Source of the DNA: Phlegmacium glaucopus
Taxonomy: Eukaryota > Basidiomycota > Agaricomycetes > Agaricales > Cortinariaceae
NCBI GenBank assembly: GCA_015039465.1
Contig: MU130491.1
Span: 1-51,732 of the forward strand
Length of the DNA stretch: 51,732 bases
Direction of reading: 5' to 3'
Below the pieces are notes generated by a model. That model searched no databases. It worked only from the letters and a program-made list of their open reading frames with translations, and was not told the DNA's origin. The stretch's first letter is position 1, and each line of letters begins with the position of its first letter. The translations under genes and the position numbers were made by a program. Shown piece by piece: positions 22,168 to 32,683 of the stretch.

Positions 22168-23055
22168 AGTTTTCCTAAGTGGTTCTGGTTCTGGTTCTGA
22201 GAAAATGGGTCCCGAACTGAACTGAACTGAACTTCAGCATCCCTAATAGCGAAGTTCGCGAACGAGAACGCAGTGCGCAAAGTAGTTTAAAGAATGAGAC
22301 TATTGACTTAAAATGTTGCTGCAAAGTTTATGGGATCAAAAGTCTAGCCGTCTCTTGTTCACCTTCCCTCCTACTTGCTACGGATACTTAATACAAGAGT
22401 TGTAAACTAACCAGGTGTGGATATGCGAAACAGTAATGTAAAAATTGGGCTAATGCGAAATCACATTGACCCAATAGTTTGGTAACAAAGACATAGGAGA
22501 TGAAGTAAAAAGAAATATGATGAGTAAGGAGGTCAGTTGAATGACCTCCTGTTTCGAAGTATATGATAAAATATATATATGGAAAAATGAAAGAAAGCAA
22601 GTGCAAAATAGACACGAACCATAATAAAACCAGTGCAGGGGATACCGGAGAGGTAAAGTATGCTTATGCGAACCATGAAAGACCACAAGATTAGATAGTG
22701 GCTGTGCGGAGGTAATGCTGCGAAAGGGCGAAATGACTAAGTCCAATATTGTTAGAGAAAGTTGAAACTGGTCTGAAGTATGAAGTGTGAAGAGTGATGA
22801 GAGTGCTTTCGATAGTTGTAGGGGTCGTATAATGGTTGTGCAATGTATGAGCGAGGAGAAAAAGGTAGTGCCGGACATACAAATGATAGTGCAAGAGTTA
22901 CTGGTAACCGCGGCTGAGAGTGCGAGTGGTAATGGTAACCGCGGCTGAGAGTGCGAGTGGTAATGGTAACCGCGAGGTATCTGCAAGTGTCTGCAAAGTT
23001 GTCAAACCTCGAAAATAACCTGTTTACAAACCTAGAGGCTATATGGATCCTATCA
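20851..23055 (-). mobile_element. Gypsy LTR (copy A) split by a hAT-type insertion
   Basis: The LTR starts TGATGTACCTGCGGCGGGATC at 20851 and ends GGATCCTATCA at 23055, giving short inverted termini TGAT...ATCA. Without the 1,267-bp insertion it is about 938 bp. The first 135 bp and 22246-22410 are nearly identical to the LTR at 32395-32683. It contains a 31-bp tandem duplication (GTAACCGCGGCTGAGAGTGC...) at about 22905-22975. Its right edge is followed by a polypurine-tract-like sequence, so it was the 3' LTR of a minus-strand element now lacking its interior. Confidence 0.8.
20987..22245. mobile_element. Non-autonomous hAT-superfamily element, 1,259 bp
   Basis: The terminal inverted repeats are TAGGGATGCCGAAGTTCGG and, at the right, CTTCAGCATCCCTA (reverse complement TAGGGATGCTGAAG). 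The flanks carry a perfect 8-bp target duplication ATAGCGAA at 20979-20986 and 22246-22253. An 8-bp duplication and TAGGG termini are hallmarks of hAT elements. Removing element plus one duplication restores the LTR sequence (GATAGCGAAGTTC) seen intact at 32524. Subterminal (GGTTCT)n arrays lie at both ends, in roughly mirror positions (21010-21090 and 22070-22200). No transposase frame is present. Confidence 0.93.
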
Positions 23056-23100
23056 TCCTCCTCCCAACTGAAATCTAGACTGTCCTCAGTCTAACCCTAT
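23056..23100 (-). other. Residual polypurine tract and 3' end of a lost Gypsy interior
   Basis: On the minus strand the sequence reads GACTGAGGACAGTCTAGATTTCAGTTGGGAGGAGGA followed by the LTR. It closely matches the segment next to the Gypsy interior at 25694-25735 (GACTGAGGACAGTCATGATTTCAGTTGGGAGGAG). Only this stub remains. Confidence 0.7.
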
Positions 23101-23238
23101 GCCCTAGTCGAACTCCTGTAAGTCATGTGAGAACCCGGTGTTGGTTGAAATCTATAAAAGGCAAGTGTTTGCGCCACACTTTGTTCCTCATCGTCTCTCA
23201 TCTACTTCCACATCCTCTTTATCTGACTCGCTTCCCAT

Positions 23239-25265
23239 ATGGCCACTGCTGCATCTATGCCCACCATTCTCGCTGCTTCTACTGTTCCTGCTGCTGGTGT
23301 CGTTGCGGCCGGCTCACTTGTAGCTTTGTTTACTGAGGCTTTCCAGGATTTTAGAGAGGTTGTTGAAGACTTCGGTTCGGCTCCCCCGCGAACGCAGCAA
23401 CGGCTGGTGCCTGTAATGCTCCAGGATGTCGTAAGTGGCTCGTCTCATATTTTACTGTGGACATAAACTGATCGTTGATCAAAACTCAGTACAAATTGAA
23501 AGACCTCGTCCGGCATATGACTGAGGCATACGAATCTACCGATCAGGACCCAGACGAGTTGCGCCAACTAGGCAATACCATCATCGCATCGACCTCCTCT
23601 CGTAACGACTGCACGCTATTGATGGCGGCCATGGCTGAGGCCAAATAGCTTCTGGAAGATCTCGAAAAGCTTTGCCCTCCTTGTTCTGCGCCTACTCCTA
23701 TTGAAGAACCCGCGGTTTCTGATTCTCCTGCGATTACGCCTGCAGCCGATGATGTACTGGCGGTGGGGACAGACCGCAAGTAGTATGTAGTTCGTGGGGT
23801 TGATGTAGTTCTCTTCAGTAGGTGATAGTGAGGTTTTATGAGGTGCAAAGGTTCGCTCTAAAGTGCGAGATAATGCGCAGAAAAAGCGAAGCCCGCAGGA
23901 TGATTTTGAAGGAGTGCAAGAGTAGCTTAGCACGACGTTCCAAAGGTGGGATCAAAAGTGTGGTAATTCGTCTGTTCTCCTGCCCTCCTTTACCCTACTT
24001 GCTACTGCTAATAATATAGTAACTAGCAATAGCTAAGTGCGGAAAGGTGAAACAGGAATGTAAAATGTGGGTTAAAGCGGAGTCACATGGGTCCAGTATT
24101 TTAGGAATGAAACATAGGAGATAAGAGCCAAATAAAGGAGACAAGATAAAAATAAAGGTGATGAGTAATACAGTCACCTGAGTGACCTTCGTTGGAGTCG
24201 TGTTTAAAGATTGCAAGAACAGCTGGCAACTGCAAATGATAATGCGAATGTTGGTGATGACTGCAAGTATCTGCGATGATCTGCAAGTATTCTGCGATGA
24301 TCTGCAAGTATGTGTGATGATCTGCGATGACCTGCGATGACCTGCGATGATCTGCGATGACCTGCGATGACCTGCGATGATCTGCAAGTATCCACAACGA
24401 TATGTGAGCATCCGCGAGTATACTGCAAAGGTTGTGAAACCGCAAAAATGGTGTGTTTACATCCCTAGACGTCTCCTGGGTCCTATCACCGAAGAAGACA
24501 TTGGAATGGAGGAGGACGAGGACGAAGTGGAAGAAGGTAAGTCGCAGTTTTGCTAGCTGGATCGTTATTGACTAGACCGTACAGTACTTGAACCTGTTGT
24601 TACTCAAGTCGCAGAGACATCTAAGGCCAAAGGTAAATGCCGCAACGAAGGAAAGATCATGGAGAAGAAGGTAAGTAAAGCCTTGTGCTCTCGAGGCGAT
24701 ACTAAGCTTCGTCTAGTGTGCGACCTGCAAAAACAAGGAGAAGGAATGCGTGGTCGGTAAAGGTAAAAGGCGGTGTACTGAATGCGAGGCTTCTAAAACG
24801 AAGTGCTCGTTTGTCCCTGAGGGCCGAGGTCGTTCGAAGGCGGCACCTGACGCGAAAGTCCAACATGACGAGCCGCTCACTCTTAAACGTAAGAGGGGTG
24901 AAAAAGCTGGACCCGCGCCTCGTGCCCCCCATCTGCCTTTCATCGACATCATCATGACTTCTCCCGCTACCCTGCCTTCCATTCCTACCTATCTCACAAA
25001 GGAATCCATCCATACGGCTACCAATCTTCGTCTCGAGCTGGAAATAGGTCAATCACAAATCCAGGAACTCGAAGAAGAAGTTGTCCGACTTCGCGCCGCC
25101 TTTCTTGAATCAGAGAGAGCACTCCAACGAAACTGGGAGAATTCAGCTCATGAACACGAGCTGTTTCATGCTCGCATTGACCGTCTTGGAGGATTAGGTG
25201 TGATGTGGAGTTTCACTCTGCTGGTAAGCTTGCTTTCTCGACTCGTGATAGGATTGTTGAGATAA
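23239..25265 (+). pseudogene. Cys-cluster (CxxC) coiled-coil protein gene, broken by a solo LTR and a nonsense codon
   Basis: A TATA-like CTATAAAAGG lies at about 23153. The start at 23239 reads MATAASMPTILAAST. Exon 2 (after a GTAAGT..CTCAG intron at about 23430-23490) encodes YKLKDLVRHMTEAYESTDQDP. An in-frame TAG lies at 23646-23648. A solo LTR then interrupts at 23750; precise removal with one 4-bp duplication rejoins the frame (...PAAEEDIGMEEDEDEVEE). Two further introns lead to the zinc-cluster exon: CATCKNKEKECV...RRCTECEASKTKCSF, six or more Cys in CxxC arrangement, followed by a basic stretch and a heptad-like coiled coil (LRLELEIGQSQIQELEEEVVRLRAAF). I recall this architecture as an expanded, function-unknown mushroom family. 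The gene ends near a decayed LTR. Confidence 0.75.
23750..24488 (-). mobile_element. Solo Gypsy LTR (copy B), 739 bp
   Basis: Starts TGATGTACTGGCGG and ends GGGTCCTATCA, the same termini as copy A. The flanking host gene carries CCGA on both sides (23746-23749 and 24489-24492), a 4-bp target duplication; the fifth base does not match. It contains an unusual array of 10-11-bp repeats (CTGCGATGATCTGCAAGTAT, CTGCGATGACCTGCGATGA) at about 24255-24400. No internal domain accompanies it, so it is a solo LTR left by recombination. Confidence 0.88.
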
Positions 25266-25289
25266 ATCTTCAATCTAGGACCTTAGCCC

Positions 25290-25693
25290 CTTTTCTTGTC
25301 GTGTGTATAGAATGTAAACAAAATGGATGAATAATAAAATTTGATTTTTGCTGTTTGAATTGATGAAATGTTTTGTAAGAAGTAAAATAAAAAGACTTTG
25401 TTCATTTTTAGAAAAGTGAAGTAGTGGGAAATAAAATGAAAGGACTTTGTTAAATTTTTGGAAAAGTGGAATTGTGGAAGCGATAAAGAATAAAGGTTGA
25501 ATGGATTGGAATGATGATGACAAGGGTCAAAGCGTGCGGAATGTGTTGAGCATTGGCATCGCGAAGTGTTACTCGTGCGTCCGCTTCGTATTGAAGACTA
25601 AAAATAAAGGAATTCAGACTCGCGGATTGAAGAAAGAAGATATAAAATAGAAATAGAAAAATGCGAAAATGCGAAAATGACTTTGCAGCCATC
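25290..25693 (-). mobile_element. Left-end LTR-like segment of the Gypsy element (different from copies A-C)
   Basis: On the minus strand the segment begins TGAGATGGCTGCAAAG immediately after the polypurine tract (CAGTTGGGAGGAG) of the Gypsy interior, the position of a 3' LTR. Its sequence does not visibly resemble LTR copies A, B or C. A direct repeat (AAAGACTTTGTTCATTTTTAGAAAAGTG / AAGGACTTTGTTAAATTTTTGGAAAAGTG) lies at 25390-25420 and 25440-25470. Its left boundary is not defined. Confidence 0.5.
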
Positions 25694-25760
25694 TCACTCC
25701 TCCCAACTGAAATCATGACTGTCCTCAGTCATCCCTCGTTAGAAGGTATCATCATATGGA

Positions 25761-27923
25761 TCAGTCTTCCTCCAGCCGGAGACGCTCTCCGTCCTCCTCG
25801 TTGTCCTCATCATCGTCATCATCTGAATACTCAGCTTTGGAATTTTCCATCTCCTCCAACCTCTTCCTTGAAATATCCAACAGCTCCCCCAACGGCAGTA
25901 AATCCAACTTCTTCCTCGCAAAATAAGGAATCACCCTAAACGCTGCAACCGGCCTCTGAAAAACTGCTCCATCCAACTCCGCGATAATATAAGCCCCTCC
26001 TTGGTTCCGCGAAATGACTATCAGCGGACCATTGTACCTCGCTTGCATCTTCCTATTCAATGCCTTCTCTATAGCTGTATTTCGCACCAATACCAAATCT
26101 CCCAACTGAAAGTCGTAGTCATGGATAATTTGTGAATGATCTTTCTCGAATTGGACCGCTGCCTTAAGTTGAGTACTGTGGACTTTGTCGTGTAGAGTTG
26201 CCAATTGAGACCTTCGCTTTTGGAGCGCGATAGCTCTTCGTGCTATGAGTTCGGTCTACGACAGTGCTGCAGTAGGTGGAGGTAACAGATAGTTGGCCTC
26301 CGCGATGTCAAAAGGAAGTAATGGGTGCGTCCCTGTCGTCGCGAAATATGGTGAACATCCCATCCTCCTCCTAACTGTTACTCGTTCCGCCCAAAACACT
26401 GAATGCGCCACTGATGACCACTTATTCTCCTCCCCATCACACGCCTTAAACAACGCCTGTCTCACATCAAAATGCGACCTCTCCACTATCCCATTTGCTC
26501 ACGAATTATAGCCTGAGATGCGAATATGTCGGATATGATGAACTTTCTCCAAATAATGCAACGCTTTAACAAAAGGGGTGCCATTGTCTGTGACGATCTC
26601 CACCAAAGTCCCCCAACGGTAAAGGATATTGTGAAGAATGTAATTCGTGAGCGTCTTTGCTGTCTCTTTCCTCAACATCTCCCACTCCGGCCAATGCGTT
26701 AGCGAACATCGAGCTTGAACAATGTACTTGTATCCAGACGACGCCAAAAGATGCATGGTGTCCATGTACGCCTTCGCAAATAAAGGTGCAGGTGTCGCGA
26801 CAACTGGTGGAATAACATTTTGCTGTGTCTTGTGAAGTTGACATAGATGACAAGTAGTGATAAACCAAGCAATGTCACATTTCATGCCTGGCCACCAATA
26901 TCATTCCACAAGTAATGCGTGAGTTGCGAATAGGCCATGGTGGCCAACGTCGTCGTGAGCCGAAACGATAAGGAATATATGCCTCTCCTTAGGGACGACC
27001 AACTTATGGTTTCCCTTCCCGTCTTTCTTCCACAACCTCTCCTCTAACACAAAATACTCCATCGTGAAATGCATAAACATCTTGTACTCCTCGTCCTTCA
27101 ACCCTTCTGGCCTCTCCCAATTTCCTAACCAATCCCTAACCTTCTCCAACTTCTCGTCGGTAGTAGTCGCTAAAAGAGCCCTCGGAATGTCGGAATACGT
27201 GATCCGTCGTGTTTTATCCTCGACCTCGGCATCCTCTTTTAAATCTTCGCCACTCTCCTCATCAGCTCTGCTTGCGAATCCGGTTCTTCTGCCAGTTTCT
27301 TTGTCTCCCCCAACATTCTCTAAAATCTCTTCGCCTTCTCCCTCGACAACCTCCTCAAACCTTTCTTCATCATCCCTCGGTCTATCTTCATCTCCATTCT
27401 TTGCTCTTCCCCTCGTACGACTCCGCGATTCCATGACGAAGATAGATAAGACTGGCGAGGTACTCTTGTCGCGAATTTGATGTTGCCTCTGCGGTGCTGG
27501 GTTTATAAAGTGCATGAAACCGTTAACCTGATCTATCCAATCGTCAAATCCATCATCCTCCTCCTCTACACTATCCCCTGGCTGAGGTCTGTGCCGTGAT
27601 AAACCATCTGGACCGTGAAACGCTGCCGGGATATGTACGAGTTCGAAATGGAACATAAGAATAGAGACAATCCAGCGGTTAATGCTCGCGGATGGTGCAA
27701 TGTCTGGATTCGCTAGCATTCCCTTGATGTACTTCACGTCTACCTCCACCACTAAATTCCTGACTCCAATGAGATGATGCTTCAACGTTCTGAGAGCGCG
27801 ATAGAGTCCAAACAATTCCAACTTTGGCTGTGAAAATCTTCGTTCTCGTTCATTGAGCGTAATGCTTCCAAATCTCGCAAAGTAACGTTTGCGATTATCT
27901 TCTTCATCGCACTGCGACAGAAT
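25761..27923 (-). pseudogene. Gypsy RNase H remainder and integrase
   Basis: The frame resumes after the TAG with ILSQCDEEDNRKRYFARFGS and RNase H sequence (LELFGLYRALRTLKHHLIG, VEVDVKYIKGML, FHGPDGLSRHRP). The integrase follows: zinc-binding HHCC region (HDDVGHHG...CHLCQ), catalytic Asp residues in MDTMHLL and IVTDNGTPF, and the Glu of VERSHFDVRQ. Near the end is a basic SH3-like segment (FQLGDLVLVRN..., ARYNGPLIVISR) and a C-terminal acidic run of Asp/Glu. Nonsense codons lie at 26903-26901 (before YWWPG), 26501-26499 (before ANGIVER) and 26258-26256 (before TELIARR). Confidence 0.92.
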
Positions 27924-29390
27924 CTATCCAACCGCTATATAGGAAGTGTCGACTGATAGTATGACTTGAGACTGTGAATCGTAGTCGATGGGTCGCAGAG
28001 CCGGCGAAGCGAGAAGCGCGTCCTTCAAATCCTCCATAGCTTCCAACTGATCCTCCCCAAACTCCCAAGGTACTCCTTTCCTCATCAACTTCACTAACGG
28101 GTTTGCCCTCCTCGCAAAGTCCTTTATAAACATCCTACACACCTCAACCGTTCCCAAAAACGCCCTAACATCACTGAGATCCTCACACTTTCCCCAATTC
28201 CTAATCTTCTCCACTTGCGATAAATCCAGTAACCTCCCTTCTGCCATACAACAATGCCCTAAAACTGTAATCTCTTCCGCACACAAAATTGACTTCGTCC
28301 CCGAATATGTTCCTCCGCAATACTTCATCCTCTGCACCACTCTATTCAGATCCTGGAAATGCTCCCATACGAAACGACGAATGCCTGGATGCTCTGGTAT
28401 TGTCTCCGGTGTCCCATCGGCTTTGATATATCACGAAGCTGGACCGCGAACTGGGACATCGTCGATATAAGGCTGAGTAACATGTGGGATCTCGGCTTGT
28501 AGAATATGCGTAATGTCGTCATGAAATATAGGAACAGAATTTGTCCATCCCATGGGTAATGTTGTAAGGTGATGAGCACCAAATGGTGTCTGGAATGTCA
28601 TGTAGTCTCGCAAAGACTGTGCCAGCATACGCTCATCATACCCCACATACAAATCCAATATACTTCCACATGCTCTCCCCGCGAACTGCTCTGCTAACTG
28701 ATCTGTGAACGGTGGGACTCCCGAGTGTCTGATAGTGATGCGATTCAACGGCTCGAGAGACTGCACAATTCGCAACAACTTCCCATCCTTCTTCAACACG
28801 CAAAACCACCGTGAATGATACAATGAGTTGCTAGGCTCGAACACCCCTGCATCTATCTTCTTCTTAATCAACCCGCACACTTCTTTGAAAATCCCTGGAA
28901 GAATAGGAATATTTTGCTCGACCCAAGGCGTATGGGGAACCACTGGAATTTTGACTGGAGGAAAGAAGTCCTCACAAAAATGACCTCGCTCCGGATCTAT
29001 CCACGCAAACGCGTCTTGATGTAATGACATGAAATGATGCAAGAGTTCGCGTTCCGCTGGCCAAAGAAACCCTCCGCCATTCAACTCGTCAAACGCCTCC
29101 TTCCTCTCCTGCGTATATCGACCCACTGGTATGAATGGGGGTGGGTTTGGATTAAGGATTGGTAGACTCTCCAACGCATCCCCCTTGATCTCCCTCACAA
29201 TTCTAAACTTCTCCAACAACTCGCTCCCTACTGGCTTAACCTTCCTCGCTACTGGCTTATACTTCTTTCCTGCAAATACTGCGACTGTTTGCGTTTGTGA
29301 TTGATTAACTGATTTGACGCTCGCTGGTCTCACTGCCTGGCTCAAACATCCTGAAATAGTGCTAGGGGGCCGCGGTGCCCCAGTGTGCAT
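27924..29390 (-). pseudogene. Gypsy reverse transcriptase and start of RNase H
   Basis: The reverse transcriptase has SRWFCVLKKDGKLLRIV, LEPLNRITIRHSGVPP, motif A with SILDLYVGYDER, FQTPFGAHHLTTLPMGWTNS and the catalytic box YIDD (PYIDDVPV). A TGA at 28433-28431 breaks the frame at S-stop-YIKADG, where CGA (Arg) is the likely ancestor. The thumb/connection continues (LGHCCMAEGRLLDLSQVEKIRNWG, DVRAFLGTVEVCRMFIKDFA) into RNase H (ILSVDTSYIAVG), where TAG at 27926-27924 interrupts. Confidence 0.9.
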
Positions 29391-29692
29391 ATCTGATAGT
29401 TGTGCTTCATGCGACTTGCTCTTGTCTTCTCTTGCGACTGCCTGATGTTTCGCCTTCCTCGCTTACTCTTCCGCTCCCCATCCCTTCGCTATTGACCACA
29501 TATCCTCCCATACTCCCTCTCTTCTCTCTTGCCTTCCCCTAACACCGTCCTCTCTGACTGATTGTATCTCCAAACAACTTTCGGAGGAAACTGAATGATT
29601 CACTGAATAACGCGGAATAGTCGATTTATCGATTTCTGAAAATATTGTACATTGTTGATTATCGCGAGAATCTCGTATCAGTTCCTCCTTCA

Positions 29693-31165
29693 TCAAAAAT
29701 CTTCCTCCCCAACATCGCGAGGCTGTCCACGAGGATGAGTTGCCATCGTGACTCCTTCACCCGAGTTCGGATCCTCGATAGTGAGCATCTGCTGACCGTC
29801 CGTGAAATTCTTGACTGTGCTTTCGGTAACCAAGTCGAATGGACGACCTAAGAGAACATTGTAAGCTGGAAAACGAAGAATATGGACTTGCATGTAAATT
29901 GTTATATCGCCAAACTTGAATGGGACGTTTCGCACTAATCCCAGTGACTTGTTAAACGTGCCGTTCACAGACTGCATTTGAAGCTTGATTCGCGGGTCAT
30001 ACATTAAACCGAGGTCGTTACAGACCTCTTCGGACATCGCTATGATTTGACAACCAGGATCCAAGATGCACTCTACCTCTCGCTTGTTGTCGACAATGCA
30101 GTGAACGGCATGAATCGCGCTGGACTCTGCAGCGACCACAAGTTTGGCTGGGTCTGGAAGCTCTCCCGGCGGTAAGGTGAAGAGGTACTGCTCGATGGGA
30201 TCCTGGATAACTATCCTCTCTCTCTCTATCATTCCCTCCACTAAGGTCGACAACCCTATCATCATCTCCTCATCCTCAAACTCCTCCTCTATGACTGCCG
30301 CAAGGTTCTGTGTAGCAACTGGTGCCCGTTCCTGACCCTGGGGTACACGCTTATTGGTGATCTGTTTGCAAACGTGAGAGCAAACCTCGGGAGAAATGGA
30401 CCACAATTCACACTGGGTAAGAGTGATGGGAGCTTCCATGGAACACTGGTAGACATCCACAGCTATCTTGGTATCGTATACGGGTGGATAGGTACAGTAA
30501 GATGGGTCGTTCCTGCATACTGGAGCTGGAGCATTGAACTTCTGTTGTTGCCCAATGACTCGGTTGACTGGTGGGGCGTATGCAGCGTCCTTAGCTTTCG
30601 CAAATGGGTGTTCTACCATTGTTGGCTTGTTTGTGCCAACCGGCGCATGGAATGTGTTGACTCTCGGTCTAACCTCCTCTTCCTTGTCTCTTTCTTCTCC
30701 ATCCCTCGCTCTCTGCCCTCTCATCTGAACTCCCCTCCCCTTCTGCTGTAACGTGAATATTTCTGCCTGCAAGCTCGTGATACATTCCTCTGCTGTCAAA
30801 TGATACACAGAGTAAATTTGGGTAACGTCTGGCTTGCTCTCGTTCGTGATATGCATGTTGATTGTTTGTACAAACAATTTGGCTGCGATCGCGTTAGGGT
30901 TCCTCCTGTGCCACTCGTCAACCTTCTCCTTTAAATTTGTTCCTGGAAGCGCCTGTGGTATCCACTCTCCTCCCGGCAACCCTATCTTTCCATCCGCTAA
31001 CCTCACCACTTTACCCTGCTTAAGATACTCCTCCACTGCTCCACAATCCCTTATCAAATGTTCCAACCCATCAAACAAACATCTCAACTGCCTCCTTGGC
31101 CCTCCTGGGTATCCTCCGCCTCCTGAATATCCTCCACCTCCTGAATATCCTCCACCTCCTGACCT
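29693..31165 (-). pseudogene. Gypsy nucleocapsid and aspartic protease region
   Basis: The open frame (upstream boundary 31504, first part out of gag frame) contains a (GGGGYS)3 repeat at about 31165-31105 and a degenerate zinc knuckle. The knuckle reads CLFDGLEHLIRDC where CxxC..GH.IRDC is expected, so the second Cys is Asp and Gly of GH is Glu. Next comes AVEEYLKQGKVVRLADGKIGLPGGEWIP. Further on is a retroviral-type protease: ECILDPGCQIIAMSEEV (catalytic D-P-G, with Cys where Ser/Thr normally follows) and the flap/C-terminal motif NVLLGRPFDLV. The substitution next to the catalytic Asp may impair the enzyme. Confidence 0.85.
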
Positions 31166-32520
31166 CATCGTTGACAACAGACCGCGAATAACGTGCCAAG
31201 TTCTCCCCCTTCCGCAGGACCTGCCGGCTGTGAAACTGAGGTACATTCGGTAGAAATTCGTTGCTGTGCTGGCTGGGACGGTTGCTGTTGCGTGAAATAC
31301 GCTGGCAAGAAATTTGAGGAGCTTTGTAACGTGAACTGTGTAGCTTCGAAGATCTCTCCCACTCCGTAGGGTAATAAAGGATTGTGATGCGGATGAGCGA
31401 TCTGAAGTCTGGTGGTTACTGCAGGAATCAGGACATGTGGTATAGCTCACATATATCCACGCTGTTGTTCGTGCTTGCCAATATAGCCTTTGCTGATAAG
31501 CCACTGCGTCAATATGATATACTTTGTATGGAAGTCCGCCAACTCATCCCTAGTCATTATCCCAAGACACTGCCTCTCGCCAATTAGGAAATCCATATCG
31601 CGGACAGTGTAGAGGTCGCTGTCGTTACTGCCAGGATACATGCGTATTACGGCGGCCTTAAGGTCGTTATACGTGGCTGTGGGATCTCCAAACTCCTCAA
31701 ACGCTTTCCAAAAACCTTCCGTCTCCCAATCTGTATACCCCACTATACACTCCTTCTTCCTCCTCTCATCTCTCACTCCAAACTTAGCATACAACCGCTC
31801 CAAATATTCGAAAAAGCGAGACAACTTGCGAGGCTTCGTCTTATCAAAGAATGGTGCCGTAGATTCACCTGGGAGTGGCAAATATAGGTTGTTGTTTCGA
31901 CGAGAGACATGCTGCAAATCTCCCGCCTCTGCGGACGCATTCGTGTCTACTCGAGAGTGGTACATGTATTTGTCAGGTTGTGAATTCATAAATGATAAGT
32001 CCGATATATTTGTGGGATAAACGAACGAAGCTGCAGGAACATGTACTGATGTGGAAGAGTCTGAAATTGGTTGTTTAACTGGGAATTCGGCGATTGGTTT
32101 ATCAGGCGTAACTGGAGTTGGTGAAATCACCGCTAAAGGCGTAACCGGCTCTGGTGATATAGCAGGTTCGACCAATGAAACAGTCGTTGGAATAGGCTCG
32201 TCCAAGAATGATTGGGTTAACTCGAATGCCGTGGGTTCACCTATTGGGTGCGAAGCAAACCCGTCCTCTGGGATGAGTTCTGGTGAAGAAATTGTAGTAA
32301 CCGGTTGAGCTTCCGGTGACCGCTTTGTGAGACGAGTAGAGACTGGAATTTTTGAGGAAAAATGAACAAGAACCCCTCGCGGTGGGCTCCAATTTGATGT
32401 ACCTGCGGCGGGATCAGACCGCAAGTAGTAACATAGTTCAGAGGGGTTAATGTAGTTTTCCTCGATAGAATTTAAAGAGAATTTTGCAGTATTGAAATAC
32501 ACAAGAAGAATAGGTCGCAA
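31160..32520 (-). pseudogene. Gypsy gag (capsid region), interrupted
   Basis: The open frame at 32520-31447 begins inside the LTR. A Pro/Thr/Ser-rich N-terminal part precedes the capsid-like domain: KPRKLSRFFEYLERLYAKFGV, WETEGFWKAFEEFGD, LKAAVIRMYPGSNDSD and RDELADFHTKY. This is the usual capsid pattern of basidiomycete Gypsy gag proteins. A TGA at 31449-31447 interrupts (GYM-stop-AIPHV, consistent with CGA to TGA). The same frame resumes to about 31165 with GVGEIFEATQFTLQSS. The nucleocapsid continues in another frame (next entry), implying a frameshift as well. Confidence 0.85.
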
Positions 32521-32683
32521 AGATAGCGAAGTTCACGAATGAGAACGCAGTGCGCAAAGTAGTTTAAAGAATGAGACTATTCACTTAGAACATTGCTGCA
32601 AAGTTTATGGGATCAAAAGTCTAGCCGTCTCTTGTTTGCCTTCCCTCCTACTTGCTACGGATACTTAATACAAGAGTTGTACA
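32395..32683 (-). mobile_element. Truncated Gypsy 5' LTR (copy C)
   Basis: Nearly identical to LTR copy A (20851-20986 plus 22246-22410). It begins TGATGTACCTGCGG next to the primer-binding site and breaks off after GAGTTGTA at about 32683, where copy A continues. It is therefore the 5' LTR of the minus-strand element, truncated at its outer (right) side. It preserves the empty hAT target (GATAGCGAAGTTC). Confidence 0.88.

Larger units (their letters stand above)
25694..32394 (-). mobile_element. Dead Ty3/Gypsy retrotransposon interior
   Basis: The order on the minus strand is primer-binding site, gag, protease, reverse transcriptase, RNase H, integrase, polypurine tract, i.e. Ty3/Gypsy order (integrase after RNase H). 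The likely primer-binding site TGGAGCCCACCGCGAGG occupies 32391-32375, three bases inside the LTR end. At least six in-frame nonsense codons interrupt what should be one or two long frames, so the copy cannot mobilise itself. No envelope-like frame is present. Confidence 0.93.

Noticed and set aside
24101..24445. Open frames reading (SSQIIAGHRR)n
   Set aside because: They are translations of the 10-11-bp repeats inside the solo LTR.
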